Shown here: positions 61,979 to 64,000 of the stretch, in pieces
Layout of the letters: every line of letters starts with the position of its first letter
Position numbering within the stretch: the first letter of the stretch is position 1
Assembly (NCBI GenBank): GCA_002633005.1
Contig: NMRA01000214.1
Span: 23,336-87,335, forward strand
Origin: Phoronis australis
Lineage: Eukaryota; Phoronida; Phoronidae
Direction of reading: 5' to 3'
Length of the DNA: 64,000 nucleotides
Notes under the pieces: generated by a model
Database searches by the model: none
Seen by the model: the letters and a program-made list of their open reading frames with translations, nothing else
Told to the model about the DNA's origin: nothing
Position numbers and translations under genes: made by a program

Positions 61979-62010
61979 TACCCTCATAGATTGTGCAATA
62001 CGTCCGTGGT

Positions 62011-62063
62011 TCACTTAGTTGAATCACTATTTGGGACTGTCTCAAACAACGGTGCAAAGTACA
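62011..62063. mobile_element. Terminal repeat of the MITE family found at 8 kb
   Basis: Reads as one end of the inverted repeat at 8,442-8,490 (core AATCACTATTTGGGACTGT). I do not see the opposite end nearby, so it is a fragment, located at the truncated end of the gypsy element and only 18 bp from an Ig exon. Confidence 0.55.
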
Positions 62064-62080
62064 ATAGTAGGATTACTTAC

Positions 62081-62350
62081 GTATGACAGCCAGCGTGATT
62101 TTGATAGCGTTCACTGGACAACATGTAGTGCAGTTCACATTCTTGCCGTGGTCTTGTGCGGTCGGTGAGAACTTTATGTTAGTGTAGTTGTTACCTTGAG
62201 TCTCCCTAGAGTCCACTAAGTTGTGTGAAATCCATGCTGATGGAACAGCTATTGCCTTACAGGTGATGCTGTAATTCTGACCAGACCACGTTACGTAGTT
62301 GGTAGTGTTTATTCTCAAACCGCTGTCTCCTTCTTCCCACCACATCCTAT
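62081..62350 (-). CDS. First visible Ig-like domain exon
   Basis: A 270-bp, phase 1-1 exon, acceptor CTTTCACAG, donor C|GTAAGT. It is shorter than the others (90 codons). It has a YSITCKAIAVPSAW core, with a Cys and a Trp in the expected order, then NVNCTTC near the end. Sequons: NTT, NYS, NYT, NCT. It is not similar enough to types A or B to belong to the array. Upstream exons, including a signal peptide, are expected beyond the window, because the ORF start just before this exon lies in intron sequence. Confidence 0.72.
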
Positions 62351-63416
62351 CTGTGAAAGGAGGAATAAATGTCGTTAAGATCGTACATGAATTCATGTAG
62401 GAACGAAAACGAGGCCGATTTCATGACGGCAAGTGACCTAGGTCACAAGTTTTCTTTGCACTCGACACGTGTTTATTGCATCATTAACACGTCTCCAAGC
62501 CCTTCTCGTCTCGTACTGGTCGGTCCATCGTAGCACACTGGTCGGTCGGAATGACATTTCCACTTTGCGTAATAAAACGTTTCCCTATGACTATCAACTT
62601 AGTTTTCTTGGACCTTTCCAAAGTCTCTTACCCTAGCTGTAGCAGGCCGTGCAGTTGAACGTGTAGCCACAACGTTGATAGTCCCTAGCCGAGAAGGTCG
62701 AGTGTATCACTAGTATGACCATACCGCCATTGCAGAAGTGAAAATTTTAAGAAAGAGTCGTTTAACCATGAAGGAGTTTTAAACACAAATTTTTTGGTTA
62801 TATAATATTCATACATGTTTCATTATATGCGAAATATTTCAATATCATTGTACACTGCAGACATTTGTTTTTCGGGTGCCAAAAATGGCTGAAAAAATGC
62901 GTTACTTAACTGAAACTGATTTTTAGTGCCACATAGCTTCAACCTTGACCACCAAAATTATATTTTTATTACTTTTTAGAGTTAACTAAAAGTAACAAGG
63001 AATGTACTTATTGACAGTTAAAGAGCTTTAATTTCTTTTATTTAATATTCTGGAGCCAATCAAAAGTCGAATTCGGGATTCGCGATTACAGTTTTTTGGC
63101 ATTTGGGACCTCCTCAGTTCAGGTATGACATTAGTCCGGTGAACGCTGGTGATAGCTTCTGACAGCCTGGTATCCATTTAATCTATACAAGCATTTTCAG
63201 AACAATCCAATGCTTGATTTTGAAGTGACAGGCCTCCAAAATCTGAAAAAATCACAGTTTCAATTCGCGAGGTCAAAAATGGGCGTATTTTGAAGGGCCA
63301 TATCTCGGAGACTTAGGTGAATAAAATTTTGCAAGTAATCATTGTGTACCATGATAAACATCTCAGTAAATTTTCGTCCAATTCTGAGATAGTGACCTGA
63401 CATCCTCTGGGTAATT
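62351..63416. other. Intron or upstream flank, no gene seen
   Basis: About 1 kb with no recognisable exon or repeat. Confidence 0.5.
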
Positions 63417-64000
63417 TCATGTGGAATGACCCAGTAATAAGAAGATACATGATGTATTCCCAAGAAACAATAGAATGACACGACTACCTCTGTCGGTGCC
63501 AGTGGAAAGTGTTCGCGTATCTGTCAAAACAAAACTAAAATGCATCACTCCTACAAACGATCGTCTCAATAACGAATAAGAAAATAGCATTACTTGGGAT
63601 AGCCAACATGTCACAAATGTAGAAAGGTTAGACGACTTTCTTGTTTGAATAATTGATAACAGGACATATAAGTGATCAATACAGGACCGTTGGCTTCGAA
63701 AACCATTTTGCTCGTCAACTAAAATATTGTTCTGTTCACAGAAACCCAAAATTCTATTATTCAGCACAGCACTGAAGATTTTACAAATATTGGAAAGAAG
63801 ACAAATCCCACGGTTGTTCAAAGGTAATCTAGAGTCGCCTGTAGAATTCTTAGGTATCGGGATTATAACTGGGTTATACCAGTCAGAAAGCAGTAGTCCA
63901 CGTTTAAAAGATTCATTGAACAATTGGGTTTGAAAAACAACAATAGCTTCGAATCTTAACACCTCATAAGGTATACAGTCATAGCCGACGGCTTTGTTAT
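63417..64000 (-). mobile_element. Non-LTR retrotransposon reverse transcriptase fragment
   Basis: From the right edge inward the minus strand reads KAVGYDCIPYEVLR, then DWYNPVIIPIPK, NNRGICLLSNICKIFSAVLN, and EQNGFRSQRSCIDHLYVLLS, the ordered RT motifs of CR1/Rex-like LINEs. One frameshift lies near 63,955, and after the TF-x-x-C position (about 63,610) the frame no longer matches RT, so the catalytic F-A-D-D region is missing or displaced. The 5' part is outside the window. Confidence 0.85.

Larger units (their letters stand above)
60170..61980 (+). mobile_element. Decayed Ty3/gypsy LTR retroelement (pol only)
   Basis: Pol segments appear in the order expected of Ty3/gypsy: the protease/RT linker, RT, RNase H and the integrase zinc-binding region. 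Many stops and frameshifts separate them, and the copy ends abruptly in the integrase. I see no LTRs. It is antisense to the receptor, in an intron. Confidence 0.85.
57264..62080. other. Intron with gypsy remnant and minisatellite
   Basis: A 4.8-kb intron between the first visible Ig exon and the array. It contains a C-rich minisatellite near 58.9 kb, a poly-C tract at about 59.77 kb, a decayed gypsy pol and a fragment of the MITE family at about 62.0 kb. Confidence 0.6.
2644..62350 (-). other. Gene model: long Ig-array/TSP1 transmembrane receptor (25 intact exons, 5' end missing)
   Basis: The span is read as one gene. All 24 internal exons have lengths divisible by three, begin after AG in phase 1 and end before GT in phase 1. 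Most Ig exons end in T and the next begins AT, so the junction codon is Tyr and joins read Y-G-P, a common linker between Ig domains. Exon order 5' to 3' is one divergent Ig, the A/B array (nine A and five B intact), eight divergent Ig, TSP1, then TM plus tail. The last three junctions also fit: G+TG gives Val before the TSP1 domain, and A+GG gives Arg before the TM segment. The signal peptide and promoter must lie beyond 62,350. The exons could in principle be split between transcripts; nothing in the DNA rules this out. Confidence 0.72.

Noticed and set aside
1-64000. CRISPR arrays, operons, ribosome binding sites and other prokaryotic features
   Set aside because: Introns, splice signals and animal retroelements show the DNA is eukaryotic, and the tandem repeats have no spacer structure.

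Overview
The window is draft genomic DNA from an animal. It has short phase-matched exons with GT/AG splice sites, very long introns, decayed BEL/Pao, Ty3/gypsy and non-LTR retroelements, MITE-like insertions and minisatellites. Nothing prokaryotic is present. The repeat content and the frequent tacatgta-type motifs suit a marine invertebrate, but I cannot name the phylum. One assembly gap (781 Ns) and one isolated N are present.

One gene on the minus strand dominates the window, from about 62,350 down to 2,644; its 5' end, including any signal peptide, lies beyond the right edge. I reconstruct 25 intact coding exons, roughly 2,930 residues if all are used: 23 single-exon Ig-like domains, one thrombospondin type-1 (TSP1) domain, and one long terminal exon with a transmembrane helix and a cytoplasmic tail of about 345 residues. 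Every internal exon is phase 1-1, so any exon can be skipped without changing the frame. The final 110 or so residues of the tail match, in motif order and spacing, the microtubule-binding stalk head of dynein heavy chains. I know of no described Ig/TSP1 receptor with such a tail, and this is the most interesting observation here.

The centre of the gene (30.9-57.3 kb) is a tandem array of two alternating Ig exon types. Type A (usually 336 bp) has nine intact copies. Type B (303 bp) has five intact copies and four broken ones. Introns are duplicated along with the exons. Two A exons differ at one base in 336 while their flanks differ, and one intron flank matches a different copy, so gene conversion is likely. 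Eight more divergent Ig exons (30.6 down to 5.05 kb) lead to the TSP1 exon (4.4-4.6 kb) and the terminal exon (2.6-3.8 kb).

Other content: a GC-rich 57-bp minisatellite at the left edge (1-660); a MITE-like element with long terminal inverted repeats (about 8.05-8.5 kb); an unidentified gene fragment with three splice-compatible exons, plus a separate SAM-like ORF, nested on the same strand in the 12-23 kb intron; a decayed BEL/Pao element around the gap (about 40.6-45.8 kb); a decayed Ty3/gypsy pol (60.2-62.0 kb); and a broken non-LTR reverse transcriptase running off the right edge. The remaining intronic and flanking DNA shows no gene I can support.
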